This document shows positions 8,895 to 22,352 of a DNA stretch of 64,000 nt, piece after piece (position 1 is the first letter of the stretch; the number at the start of each line of letters is the position of its first letter). The position numbers were made by a program, and so were the translations under genes. Below the pieces are notes generated by a model. That model was not told the origin of the DNA and ran no database searches. It saw only the letters and a program-made list of their open reading frames with translations. The stretch comes from Amycolatopsis umgeniensis (GTDB lineage: Bacteria > Actinomycetota > Actinomycetes > Mycobacteriales > Pseudonocardiaceae), in the NCBI RefSeq assembly GCF_014205155.1, contig NZ_JACHMX010000001.1, positions 3,038,001 through 3,102,000 on the forward strand, written 5' to 3'.

Positions 8895-10609
8895 CGGCCG
8901 ACCTCCTCGGGTTCGGCGAGGATCGCGTCGGGCGCCGGGCGGACTTCGAGCAGTCCGGACGACGAACCGTGCGAGTCGGTCGGCTTGTGATCGGGCGGTG
9001 GCAGGACCAGCGGGCTCTCCCCCATCGGGATGTCCTGCTGCCTCGGCAGGACGAGCCGGAAACAGGCGCCGTGGCCGGTCTCGCCCCAAGCGTCGAGCAC
9101 GCCGCCGTGCAGCCGCGCGTCCTCCTGGCTGATCGCGAGGCCGAGCCCGGTGCCGCCGGTCCGGCGGTTGCGGGACGGGTCGGCGCGCCAGAACCGGTTG
9201 AACACCAGTTCCGCCTCGCCGGGCCGGAGCCCGACGCCTCGGTCGCGCACGGTGATGGCGACCGCGGTCTCGTTGACCGCCAGTGTCAGCACCACCGGGT
9301 TCCCTTCGCTGTGGTCGACCGCGTTGGCCAGCAGGTTGCGCAGGATCCGTTCGACGCGGCGCGCGTCGACCTCGGCGGGCGCTTCCTCGTCCGGCAGGAC
9401 CAGTTCGACCGAACTGCCCGCGTTGCCCGCGATCACCCTGACCTGTTCGACGGCCCTGGTCGCGATCGGCCGGACGTCGATCAGCTCGGCCGAGAGCTCC
9501 TCGACACCCGCGTCGAGCCTGCTGATCTCCAGCAGGTCGCCGAGCAGGGCCTCGAACCGGTCGAGTTCGTCGACCAGCAGTTCGGTGGAGCGGGCGAGCC
9601 CGGCCGGGAACTGCTCGCGCGACGCGTGCAGCACGTCCGCGGCCATCCGGACGGTGGTCAGCGGGGTGCGCAGTTCGTGCGAGACGTCGGAGGTGAACCG
9701 GCGCTGCAACCCGCCGAAATCCTCCAGCTGGCGGATCTGCCGCTGGATGCTCGCGGCCATCTCGTTGTAGGACACGGCGAGTTTGGCCAGATCGTCCTCA
9801 CCGAGGACGGCGAGCCGCTGGTCGAGATCGCCGCCCGCGAACCCTTCGGCCGCCGCGGCGGCCTGCCGGACCGGCCGGACCACCTGCCTGGTGACCAGGT
9901 TCGTGATCCCGGCCAGCAGGAGCAGCAGGACGAGGCCGCCCACGAGCAGCGTGTTCTGCACGGTCGAGACGGTGTTCTGCTCGCTGGTGAGCGGGTACAG
10001 CAGGTAGAGCTGGAGCGGGGTGATCGTCGTGGTCACCGGGGCGCCGACGATCAGATACGTCGTCTTGCCGCCGTCCTGTTCGGTGACCGTGTGCATCAGG
10101 TAGCTGACCTGCTCGGTCTCCACGAACTGGCGCAGCCGGACGGGCACCTTGTCGTAGGGTCCGGCGGCCGCCGGCCTGCTCGACTGGTCGCGGCCGCCCG
10201 CGGCCAGCACCGGTTCGAAGGTGCCCGCGGCCGATCCGGCGCCGTCCTGCGACGTCGTCGTGCTGGAGATCTTCTTCAGCGCGTTCTTCAGACGCGCCGT
10301 CATCGCGTCGGGCAACTCGGTGCCGACGCCGACCAGTTCGCTGGCCGCGGTCTCGACGACCGCCCTGGTCTGCGCGATCGCCGCTGTCTGCTTGGTCTCG
10401 AGCAGCCTCTCGGTGATCTGGTTCTGCAGCACCATGCCCAGGACGAACACCACGGCCGACGACAGCGCCAGCGTGGACACCGTGACCCGGAACTGCAGCG
10501 AATGCCGCCACAGGTCGTTGAACAGGACGACCTTGCGGCGCACGAAAACCACGATGCGCCGGAGGTGGCGCATCGTGGTCTGGGCAAGCTTGGGCAAGCG
10601 TCCGCTCAT
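8891..10609 (-). CDS. mtrB: Sensor histidine kinase MtrB
   Basis: The product has 572 residues. An N-terminal membrane segment (about 40-60) and a second one (about 222-240) flank an extracytoplasmic domain. A HAMP linker follows, then the HisKA box SDVSHELRTPLTTVR with phospho-acceptor His near 311, and a HATPase_c domain with N box ILRNLLANAVDHSEG and G boxes VRDRGVGLRPGE and RTGGTGLGLAI. MtrB phosphorylates MtrA and links cell-wall status, septation and osmotic stress to gene expression. It lies downstream of mtrA and is coupled to lpqB. The start is ATG 10609; a GTG at 10648 would overlap mtrA by 32 bp, and neither has a clear ribosome binding site. Confidence 0.96.
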   Translation of the reverse strand: MSGRLPKLAQTTMRHLRRIVVFVRRKVVLFNDLWRHSLQFRVTVSTLALSSAVVFVLGMVLQNQITERLLETKQTAAIAQTRAVVETAASELVGVGTELPDAMTARLKNALKKISSTTTSQDGAGSAAGTFEPVLAAGGRDQSSRPAAAGPYDKVPVRLRQFVETEQVSYLMHTVTEQDGGKTTYLIVGAPVTTTITPLQLYLLYPLTSEQNTVSTVQNTLLVGGLVLLLLLAGITNLVTRQVVRPVRQAAAAAEGFAGGDLDQRLAVLGEDDLAKLAVSYNEMAASIQRQIRQLEDFGGLQRRFTSDVSHELRTPLTTVRMAADVLHASREQFPAGLARSTELLVDELDRFEALLGDLLEISRLDAGVEELSAELIDVRPIATRAVEQVRVIAGNAGSSVELVLPDEEAPAEVDARRVERILRNLLANAVDHSEGNPVVLTLAVNETAVAITVRDRGVGLRPGEAELVFNRFWRADPSRNRRTGGTGLGLAISQEDARLHGGVLDAWGETGHGACFRLVLPRQQDIPMGESPLVLPPPDHKPTDSHGSSSGLLEVRPAPDAILAEPEEVGR

Positions 10610-10616
10610 GGGGTGA

Positions 10617-11294
<678 letters not shown>

Positions 11295-11405
11295 AAACCT
11301 ATGTTCGCACTAGTTTCCCGACGCGGGCGCGCGACCCGGCGATGTGACCACCAGAAAGATCATCGAATCGGGCAAATTGCTCCATCCGAGTAGGGTCTTC
11401 GTGCT

Positions 11406-12557
11406 CTAGAGGGCACGTCGGAGCCTCGTGAACGGCCGCGGGGAGTCGATCGCGAAGACACCGGCGAGGCTCTCGCCTCGGTGATAGGTCGCGACGAAAC
11501 GCTTCGAAGCGACGTCGCCTTCGACGATCCGCACGTCTTCCGTGGCCACTCCGGCGAATTGGAGCCGCCGTCCGTACTGATCGGACCAAAAGTAACCGTG
11601 TCGTGCGAAATGCGTGACGGTCTCGCCGGCGAGCAGGTTCGCGACCGCGACGCCCGCCTGCTCGTTCGCCGCCGTCCAGTGTTCGGCGCGGACCCGCCTG
11701 CCGCGCAGACGGCAGCGGTATCGCGCGACGTCACCCACCGCGATCACTCGGGGATTCGCTGTGACACAGCCGGAATCGACCAGCACCCCGTCGTCGACGG
11801 CGAGTCCGGAGCCGGTGAGCCATTCGGTGGCCGGGCGCGCACCCACTCCGGCGACGACGAGATCCGCGGGGATCTCCCGACCGTCGGCGAGCCGCACGCC
11901 GGTGACGCGATCGGCTCCGGCGAACCCGGCGACGGGAACACCGGCGATCAGGCGGACGTCGCCTTCCGCGTGCAATCCGGCGCACACCGTGCCCATTTCC
12001 GGACCGATGACCGGGGCGAGTGGGACGGGCATCGCCTCGATCACGGTGACGTCGTGGCCGAGCAGGCGGCACGCGGACGCGACCTCGGCGCCGATGAAGC
12101 CCGCGCCGATGACGACCACCGAGCCGGGCCCCGCGGCGAGTCCCTGCTTCAGCGAGACGGCGTCGTCGAGTGTCCGCAAGGTGTGAACGCCGTTCAGTTT
12201 CCTTGCCGCGTCGAGGGTTCTGGCCGCCGCGCCGGTCGCGACGACGTAACCGTCCGCGGCAATCGTGGTGCCGTCTTCGAGCGTCACGCCGGCGGCGCCG
12301 AGCCTTTCGGCACGGACGCCGAGGTGCCATTCGGCGTCCAGCGCGGCGAGATCGTCTTGTCCGGCGAGCGCGAGGTCTTCAGCGGAAACCTTGCCCAGCA
12401 AGAAATCCTTCGACAGCGGCGGCCGGTCGTACGGCGGTTCCGCGCCGATCATCACCAGCCGTCCGTCGAAACCCCGCCCCCGCAACTCCTGCGCGGCGCG
12501 CAGTCCGGCCAGCGACGTCCCGACGACGGCGACGGTTCTCAAGCCGGTGGTTCTCAA
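11406..12557 (-). CDS. FAD/NAD(P)-dependent ferredoxin reductase of a Rieske oxygenase system
   Basis: The 383-residue product has an FAD motif VAVVGTSLAGLRAAQEL at the N-terminus, the PPYDRPPLSK signature of putidaredoxin/BphA4-type reductases, a second dinucleotide motif VVVIGAGFIGAEVASA near 145-165, and the second FAD contact VIAVGDVARY. It would pass electrons from NAD(P)H to the small Rieske ferredoxin encoded just upstream. The likely start is TTG 12557, overlapping the ferredoxin stop; a TTG at 12542 is also possible, and there is no ATG or GTG near. The divergent betaine-type operon contains the probable terminal oxygenase, so reductase, ferredoxin and oxygenase would make a three-component system. 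Confidence 0.85.
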   Translation of the reverse strand: MRTTGLRTVAVVGTSLAGLRAAQELRGRGFDGRLVMIGAEPPYDRPPLSKDFLLGKVSAEDLALAGQDDLAALDAEWHLGVRAERLGAAGVTLEDGTTIAADGYVVATGAAARTLDAARKLNGVHTLRTLDDAVSLKQGLAAGPGSVVVIGAGFIGAEVASACRLLGHDVTVIEAMPVPLAPVIGPEMGTVCAGLHAEGDVRLIAGVPVAGFAGADRVTGVRLADGREIPADLVVAGVGARPATEWLTGSGLAVDDGVLVDSGCVTANPRVIAVGDVARYRCRLRGRRVRAEHWTAANEQAGVAVANLLAGETVTHFARHGYFWSDQYGRRLQFAGVATEDVRIVEGDVASKRFVATYHRGESLAGVFAIDSPRPFTRLRRAL

Positions 12558-12871
12558 GCGACGTCCCGGCGAGCCTCGGTGTCCACGTAGATCACCCCGT
12601 CGGCGACCACCACCGGATACGTCCGCACGGCGTTCTTGGCCGGCAGGCAGTTCGGGACGCCGGTCCGCAGGTCGAACCGCGCGGCGTGCAGCGGGCATTC
12701 GACGTAGCAGTCCTCGATCCAGCCGTCGGCGAGCGACGCGTCCTGGTGGCTGCAGGTGTCGTCCAGGGCGTAAAAGCCGCCCTCGGCGTGGAAGACCGAG
12801 ACGGGAACGGGGCCGTCCAGGCGGAGAGCCTCGCCCTCGGGCAGTTCGGAAACGGAGCAGGCACGGATCAT
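12554..12871 (-). CDS. Rieske-type [2Fe-2S] ferredoxin
   Basis: A 105-residue single-domain Rieske protein. The cluster ligands are CSH (in DDTCSHQDASL) and C-x2-H (in VECPLHAARFDL), the CxH...CxxH pattern of oxygenase ferredoxins. It carries single electrons from the FAD reductase to the terminal oxygenase in the cytoplasm. The start is ATG 12871 with GGAGG 6 nt upstream; an in-frame ATG further up (12949) lacks a ribosome site and would add non-conserved residues. It is translationally coupled to the reductase and divergent from the IclR gene. Confidence 0.9.
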   Translation of the reverse strand: MIRACSVSELPEGEALRLDGPVPVSVFHAEGGFYALDDTCSHQDASLADGWIEDCYVECPLHAARFDLRTGVPNCLPAKNAVRTYPVVVADGVIYVDTEARRDVA

Positions 12872-12906
12872 CGGGGCCTCCGGGGAAAGGACCGACGGTT
12901 TGTTGA

Positions 12907-12944
12907 TGTTGCGTATTACGAGACGGGACGTGCTCTGCGCAACA
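12907..12944. promoter_or_regulatory. Candidate IclR operator upstream of the ferredoxin gene
   Basis: TGTTGC (12907-12912), followed after 6 nt by CGAGAC, faces an inverted GCAACA (12939-12944). The half-site TGTTGC recurs at the iclR and dimethylglycine oxidase promoters with the fuller pattern TGTTGC-N6-CGGAAC. Confidence 0.4.
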
Positions 12945-13012
12945 ATCACCCTCGAGGAGCCGGTGCGTCAAGGGATTCGCCCACTCAGCCGAACGGATCC
13001 GGGCGAAACGGC

Positions 13013-13024
13013 TACTGTTGCGTC

Positions 13025-13033
<9 letters not shown>
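13013..13033 (+). promoter_or_regulatory. Leaderless iclR promoter overlapped by a candidate operator
   Basis: TACTGT (13013-13018) lies 6 nt before the iclR ATG, which has no Shine-Dalgarno sequence. TGTTGC-N6-CGGAAC (13016-13033) overlaps both the box and the start codon, a position suited to autorepression. Confidence 0.45.
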
Positions 13034-17545
<4,512 letters not shown>

Positions 17546-17549
<4 letters not shown>

Positions 17550-18658
17550 CGCGGCCCGGAACGCTGATCCCGACCCTGGGCGGCCGGTACTACACCGATC
17601 CCGCGATTTTCGAGGCGGAGCAGGAGAAGATCTTCGAGCGCGGGTGGTTCTGTGCCGTGCGGGCGGCGGACCTGCCGTCTCCCGGGGATTTCCGGACCGT
17701 CCGGATCGGACGGGAGAGCGTGCTCGTCAACCGGGCGCGGGACGGCGGGCTGCGGGCGTTCCTCAACGTCTGCCGTCACCGGGGCGCCCGGCTGTGCACC
17801 GAGGAACGGGGCACGGTGAAACGCTCGTTCCAGTGCCCGTACCACGCCTGGACCTACGGACTCGACGGAAAGCTGATCGCGGCGCCGAACCTGGCGAGCT
17901 TCCCGGACATCTCCCGCACCGGGTACGGGCTGCACACCGTGCACCTGCGGGAATGGCTGGGCTACGCGTGGGTCTGCCTCGCGGCGGAACCGCCGTCGTT
18001 CGAGGACGGCGTCGAGGGCGCGGTGCGGGAACGGCTCGGCGATCTCGAAGCGATCGACCGGTACGGCCTCGACGGGCTCTCGGTCGGGCGCCGGATCACC
18101 TACGACGTCAAGGCGAACTGGAAGCTGATCGTCGAGAACTTCATGGAGTGCTATCACTGCGCGACGATCCATCCCGAACTGACCGAGGTGCTGCCGGAGT
18201 TCGCCGACGGGTACGCGGCGCAGTACTACGTCGGGCACGGCGCCGAGTTCGGCGAGGACGTCGACGGGTTCACCATCGACGGCGGTTCGGGCTTCGAGCG
18301 GCTCGACGGTGTCGCGCACGAACAGGACAGGCGGTACTACGCGATCACCATCCGGCCGCAGGTGTTCGTGAACCTGGTGCCGGACCACGTGATCTTCCAC
18401 CGGATGTACCCGCTCGCGCCGGATCGGACGGTCGTCGAATGCGATTGGCTCTATTCGGCCGACGTCGTGGCGTCAGACCGGGACGTGTCACGGTCTGTGG
18501 AACTTTTCCACCGCGTCAACGAGCAGGACTTCGACGCGTGCGAACGCTGTCAGCCCGCGATGGCGTCCCGCGCCTACCGCGACGGCGGGGTGCTGATGCC
18601 GTCCGAGCACCACATCGGCGAGTTCCACGACTGGCTTCTCAAGCATCTAGAGGACTGA
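17546..18658 (+). CDS. Rieske oxygenase alpha subunit, probable glycine-betaine demethylase
   Basis: The product has 370 residues. The Rieske domain (about 40-150) carries CRHRGA and CPYHAWTYG. The catalytic domain holds the iron ligands in [19 protein letters not shown], with the ECYH-x4-H spacing. The residue before the first ligand pair, Asp in most ring-hydroxylating oxygenases, is Glu. This is described for the quaternary-amine oxygenase CntA (carnitine) and fits a quaternary amine substrate here. With the adjacent dimethylglycine and sarcosine genes, glycine betaine is the most economical substrate; carnitine, choline or proline betaine are alternatives. Electrons probably come from the divergent ferredoxin and reductase. 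Confidence 0.82.
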
Positions 18659-18698
18659 ATGCGGTAGTTGCACGCGCAAGTACCGCATCCAGAGGACT
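18659..18698. repeat. Palindromic repeat element (GCAAGTACCGCAT family), copy 1
   Basis: ATGCGGTAGTTGC (18659-18671) pairs with GCAAGTACCGCAT (18676-18688), with one mismatch and the loop ACGC. It is flanked on both sides by AGAGGACT. A close copy lies at 34065 and a degenerate one at 59032. The element starts immediately after the Rieske oxygenase stop codon. Confidence 0.7.
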
Positions 18699-18792
18699 TG
18701 TTGAGGGGTCGGGCAAGGTGTCTCGGTCCCGGGCAGGCTGCGGGTGCGTTGCGCACGCCGGACCACCCCGGCCCGCACCTCGCCGCCACCCT

Positions 18793-18851
18793 GGTGTCGC
18801 GAAAGCCACTTTCGGGACATCTGGTGTCCCGAAAGTGGCTTTCGCGACACC
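18793..18851. repeat. Long palindrome, 27-bp perfect stem, 5-nt loop
   Basis: The arms 18793-18819 and 18825-18851 are perfectly complementary (GGTGTCGCGAAAGCCACTTT at the 5' end). It lies between the convergent Rieske oxygenase and tmk genes and is a likely bidirectional terminator. The sequence GGTGTCCCGAAA also appears in the CDF gene leader near 29970. Confidence 0.75.
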
Positions 18852-18896
18852 CAACGCGGGCACGCGAGCGAGCACCCGGCGCCTTTGCCTTAATTC

Positions 18897-19544
18897 TCAA
18901 GAAGTGCGCAGGAGGGCGGTGGCGAGCGCGGCGGCGTCCACACCGGCGACACCGTCGAGGACGTGCCAAGGCGCGAGCCAGCCCGTCGCGGCGAGCTCGT
19001 CATAGACCACCGAGCACCGCTTCTGGAGCGCGTCGTCGGTCTCGAAGGAATCCCGTGCGCGGTCGGCGTCGCTCTCCGCGCGGCGCTGGGCGCGCTCGGC
19101 GGCGACGTCGGCGGTGACCCGCAGCAGCAGATGCGCGGCGGGCACCGGCAGGCCGAAGCGGTCGATCTCCAGCTCCCGGAGCCAGCGCACGAACTCGCCG
19201 TCCGCGCCCTGATGGAGCCGGGCGGCACCGTACGCCGCGTTGGAGGCGACGTACCTGTCGAGCAGCACGACGTCGTGATCGCCGAGACGGTCCCGGATCT
19301 CGTCGCCCGCGCCCCGCCGGTCGAGCGCGTAGAGCATCGCCATCCCGTACACGGAATCGGCGAGGTCGCCGTGGCCGCGGTGCAGCGCTTCCTTCACGAG
19401 GTCGGCGTGCACGCTTTCGCCGTAACGCGGAAACGCGATGGACGTGACGCTCGCACCGGCCGCGTTCAGCGCACCGGTCAGCGCGTCGGCGAGCGTGCGC
19501 TTGCCCGCGCCGTCCAGACCTTCGATCACCACGAGTCGTCCCAC
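18897..19544 (-). CDS. tmk: Thymidylate kinase (dTMP kinase)
   Basis: The 215-residue product has the P-loop VIEGLDGAGKRTLADAL, in which Arg-Thr follows the lysine as in mycobacterial Tmk. It also has the conserved FPRYGES (substrate base contact) and the DRYVASNAAYGAARL box of the dTMP-binding region. It phosphorylates dTMP to dTDP with ATP. The start chosen is GTG 19544, with AAGGTGG 6 nt upstream; GTG 19553 would add three residues. In mycobacteria it adjoins mtrA; here it is separated from mtrA by about 7.6 kb of accessory genes. Confidence 0.93.
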   Translation of the reverse strand: MGRLVVIEGLDGAGKRTLADALTGALNAAGASVTSIAFPRYGESVHADLVKEALHRGHGDLADSVYGMAMLYALDRRGAGDEIRDRLGDHDVVLLDRYVASNAAYGAARLHQGADGEFVRWLRELEIDRFGLPVPAAHLLLRVTADVAAERAQRRAESDADRARDSFETDDALQKRCSVVYDELAATGWLAPWHVLDGVAGVDAAALATALLRTS

Positions 19545-19617
19545 GGGAACCACCTTAGGGCGCCGTGGTCGACCGGCGGGCCAGACGGGGTCAGCTCACG
19601 TCCGGCCCACCGGTCCG

Positions 19618-20385
19618 CTAGGGGATGCGCCTCTTCGAGTGCAGGAAGAAGCCGGCGACACCGATGAGGAGCAGGCCGCCGAAGATCAGCAGCGGGACGA
19701 AGCCGGTGTCCTGCGCGTCGGGCGCGGGGCCGCCGTCGCCGCGAGGCATCACTTGAGCGTTGTAGCCGCCGGCCTTGCCTTCTTGGGCGTACGGCGAGTT
19801 CACGAGCATCGCGCCGTACCGGCCGGAGACCGTCTTCTGATACTCCGCGAGGGAGGCCGACGCACCGGCCGCGAAACCGCTGGCGCCCGAGTCGAGCAGC
19901 GTCACCCTGCCGTCGCGCAGCGCGTACCAGGCGTCGACCTGGGGCTCGTGGAGCAGCGTCGCACCGGCGGGCAACCGCCGGGCCAGTTCGCTCTCCCGGT
20001 CGCCCGCCGCTATGTTGCCGACGCGCCAGGCGCCGTCGTCGCCGCGGACCGACCAGACCGTCGCGGTCTGCCCGTCGGACGCCGTCACCGGGACGGCGAC
20101 GTAGGCGAGTTGCCCGGCGACCGCGCCATCGCCGGCAACGAAGTCCCTCGAAAGCTCGTAAACGGGGAAAGTCTTGTCGACGACGCTGACCGACGGTGCG
20201 CGGCCAGAACCACCCGTCTGTGTGAAGAAGCGGCCGATCTCGGCACGCAGAGTGGGGTCGTCGGCAGCCGCCTTGGCGGCCGCGAGATCTTCACCCGACA
20301 GCTGGTCCGCGCGCGCTCCGGGCGCCGAGATCAGCAGCGCGACCGCGACCAGCCCGGCGAGCCCGAGATACCGCCGCGCGCTCAT
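19618..20385 (-). CDS. Secreted, C-terminally membrane-anchored protein of unknown function
   Basis: The 255-residue product has a cleavable signal peptide (about 1-26, ending APGARA), an extracytoplasmic domain of about 190 residues and one C-terminal membrane segment (VPLLIFGGLLLIGVAGFFLH) followed by a short basic tail. It would be a type I membrane protein facing the cell wall. I do not recognise the domain. The ATG overlaps the stop of the papain-like protease gene (ATGA), so the two proteins are made together and may act together, for example as protease and anchor or inhibitor. That pairing is inference from coupling. Confidence 0.75.
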   Translation of the reverse strand: MSARRYLGLAGLVAVALLISAPGARADQLSGEDLAAAKAAADDPTLRAEIGRFFTQTGGSGRAPSVSVVDKTFPVYELSRDFVAGDGAVAGQLAYVAVPVTASDGQTATVWSVRGDDGAWRVGNIAAGDRESELARRLPAGATLLHEPQVDAWYALRDGRVTLLDSGASGFAAGASASLAEYQKTVSGRYGAMLVNSPYAQEGKAGGYNAQVMPRGDGGPAPDAQDTGFVPLLIFGGLLLIGVAGFFLHSKRRIP

Positions 20386-20957
20386 CGCCGGATCCCGGTG
20401 AGGGTGTGCGTCCAGGTGAAGGACTTGTTGCCGGCGTAGAAGTCGTAGGTCGACCAGTTGTAGCGGTTGCCGGTGGGCAGTGGGTCCCCCCACGAGACCC
20501 ACTTCCGGCCGGCGTCCGTGCCGTAGAGCACGTGCATGTGGCCGCCGCCCGCCGCCCAGCCGACCCTGGTCTGCACCGGTCGGCTCGCACCGGTCTGCGC
20601 CTGGACGTCGGCGTAGGAGATACGCCTCTTGAGGTAGTCGCCCGGGGCGGTGAAGCCCAGTTTGCCGAAGGCGCGCCGGACGTCGCCCAGCGTTCCGGGG
20701 CGATCCGCGCACTCCGGGCGACGCTCGTCGTGAGCGATCCGGCAGAATTCGTTCTGGGCGAGGTTCACACCGAGGTGTGCCGCGATGGTGTTGCCGGAAG
20801 CCACCCAGCACCACTGGGACTTCTCCTGCACCTGCATGGCGATGGGGTGCCGGTGGGCAGGCTGCTGGGGCAGCGCGCTCGCCGGGGTCTGTACCGCCAG
20901 CCACGCCACGAGACTCGCGGCGCCCGCGGCGCAAACCCTCCTCGAGAACACAGGCAC
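20382..20957 (-). CDS. Secreted papain-like cysteine protease (C39/AvrRpt2-like)
   Basis: The product of about 191 residues has an N-terminal signal peptide ending TPASA. The mature part shows a papain-type order: the nucleophile Cys in EKSQWCWVASGNTIAAHLG, the His in GGGHMHVLYG, and an Asp/Asn position in KWVSWGDPLP. This matches the papain-like families with a Q-x3-CW active site (C39, AvrRpt2-like). The start is GTG 20957, because AGGAGG lies 6 nt before it; the ATG at 20978 has no ribosome site. Two extra Cys (FCR and ECAD) may form a disulfide. It is the first gene of a pair divergent from an HTH regulator. Substrate unknown. Confidence 0.8.
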   Translation of the reverse strand: MPVFSRRVCAAGAASLVAWLAVQTPASALPQQPAHRHPIAMQVQEKSQWCWVASGNTIAAHLGVNLAQNEFCRIAHDERRPECADRPGTLGDVRRAFGKLGFTAPGDYLKRRISYADVQAQTGASRPVQTRVGWAAGGGHMHVLYGTDAGRKWVSWGDPLPTGNRYNWSTYDFYAGNKSFTWTHTLTGIRR

Positions 20958-21047
20958 AACGGGCCTCCTGGTCACCATGGCGAACCAATGTGGTCACAAC
21001 GGTGAACAGCAGGCTCACACAGAGCAAGATGGGCACTCGGCGGAACG

Positions 21048-21083
21048 GACCGTTCCGGGGCGTTTCCACACCCCGGAACGGTC
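21048..21083. repeat. Inverted repeat GACCGTTCCGGGG in the divergent intergenic region
   Basis: GACCGTTCCGGGG (21048-21060) pairs with CCCCGGAACGGTC (21071-21083). A shorter related pair (CCGGGGT/ACCCCG) follows at about 21090-21107. It may be an operator or an upstream terminator. Confidence 0.5.
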
Positions 21084-21120
21084 ACTCTTCCGGGGTCAAC
21101 CACCCCGAACGGGGGACGTA

Positions 21121-21164
21121 GTGTTCACAGTGCGCTGCTAACGTGAACGTTCCGCGGTGTTCAC
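21121..21164. promoter_or_regulatory. Repeated GTGTTCAC half-sites before the HTH regulator
   Basis: GTGTTCAC occurs at 21121-21128 and 21157-21164, and the inverted form GTGAAC at 21143-21148. They lie just upstream of the regulator start, which suggests an operator, possibly autoregulatory. Confidence 0.4.
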
Positions 21165-21201
21165 GCTCAGCGCACACACTGGTCTGGTGAAGGGACGAGC
21201 G

Positions 21202-22197
21202 GTGACACGAGACGGGGACACCCCGACGATCATCGACGGCACACGTCGTCAACCGCTCGAAACCCTGCCCAAGGAGCTCGTCGAGGCTTTGCGCAGCGGC
21301 GAATTCCACCACGCGCTACGGCAGGCGATCGCCTATCGCGGCCTCTCGCTCGCCCGGCTCCGCGCCCACCTCGGGCTGCGCGGCGTCCAAATCGGACAGT
21401 CGACCCTGAGCTACTGGCAGCGCGGATTGCGCCAGCCGGAGGTACCCAAGGCGCTCCCGGCGGTCCGCGCGCTGGAATCGGTGCTGCAACTGCCCGCCGA
21501 CGCGCTCGTCGTGCTGATCGGCCCGCGGACGGCGCGGGCGCGCGGACATCAGATGGCCGCGTCCTTCCACGACATCCGATCCGGCGACATGGGCTCGATC
21601 GTCGACCAGCTGCTGGCCGAACTGGGCGCGTACCCGACGTCCAATCGCTACAACGCCGACCTCGAGATGCTCTCGGTGCACGACACGATCACCTTCGACT
21701 CCGCGCACCGGCAGGTCGCCCTGCACACCCGGCTGGTGTGCCGCGCGCGGCGCCACGGCCCGGACCGGTACGTCACGGTCTACAACGGCGACCCCGGCTG
21801 CCATATCGGCGACGTCGACCTGATCACCGCCGAAGGCTGCCGCGTCGGCCGGATCCGGCGCAACGCCGAGGCCGAGACGATGGCCACCGAACTGCTCTTC
21901 GACCGGAAGCTCGCCGAGGGCGAGATCCACGTGTTCTGCTTCGAGGTCCGCGACGACTCCGGCACCGCGTCGCCCGGGTACTTCCGGATGCTGCGGGATC
22001 AGTGCGCGAGCTACCTCGTGCAGCTGAAGTTCGCGCTTGGCGCGCTGCCCGCCCGCTGCACCCGGCAGTTCCGGACGCGCGACGACGCCGTCCCCGTCGA
22101 GTCGGAAGAGCTGCCGCTCGACATGGGCGGGGTGACCAGCGGTTTCTTCAGCGACGCCGGGCCGGGGCTGGCGGGTATCGAAGTCGAGTGGCGGTAA
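21202..22197 (+). CDS. XRE-like HTH regulator with unknown C-terminal domain
   Basis: The product has 331 residues. The N-terminal third holds a Cro/C1-like helix-turn-helix (LSLARLRAHLG, then QSTLSYWQRGLRQP). The remaining 200 residues form a soluble domain with VALHTRLVCRAR, YNGDPGCHIGDVDLITAEGC and EIHVFCFEVRDDSG; I do not recognise it, and its beta-rich appearance would fit a sensor domain. The start is GTG 21202 with AAGGGA 6 nt upstream; GTG 21157 lies inside the repeated GTGTTCAC motif and is less likely. It is divergent from the protease pair, which it may control. Confidence 0.75.
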   Translation: MTRDGDTPTIIDGTRRQPLETLPKELVEALRSGEFHHALRQAIAYRGLSLARLRAHLGLRGVQIGQSTLSYWQRGLRQPEVPKALPAVRALESVLQLPADALVVLIGPRTARARGHQMAASFHDIRSGDMGSIVDQLLAELGAYPTSNRYNADLEMLSVHDTITFDSAHRQVALHTRLVCRARRHGPDRYVTVYNGDPGCHIGDVDLITAEGCRVGRIRRNAEAETMATELLFDRKLAEGEIHVFCFEVRDDSGTASPGYFRMLRDQCASYLVQLKFALGALPARCTRQFRTRDDAVPVESEELPLDMGGVTSGFFSDAGPGLAGIEVEWR

Positions 22198-22245
22198 GGC
22201 TCGCGGCCTTCACGGACCTCAAGCGGGGGCAAGAAACCCGGAATC

Positions 22246-22292
22246 GACGGTGAAGGATTTGGGACGTTGAAAGTCCCAAATCCTTCACCGTC
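22246..22292. terminator. Bidirectional terminator-like hairpin, 20-bp perfect stem
   Basis: GACGGTGAAGGATTTGGGAC (22246-22265) pairs perfectly with 22273-22292 around the loop GTTGAAA. It lies between the convergent HTH gene and sahH. The centre GACGTT-GAAA-GTC is related to those at 39239, 39418, 56246 and 7049. Confidence 0.75.
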
Positions 22293-22352
22293 GCGAGGCC
22301 GCTTCAGCCTCAGCCGGTCATGACACCCCGCTCACCCAAAGCGGTTCGGCAC

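Noticed and set aside
18659..18698. tRNA or tRNA fragment
   Set aside because: Only a single 13-bp stem is present; no cloverleaf, T-loop or anticodon arm can be drawn.
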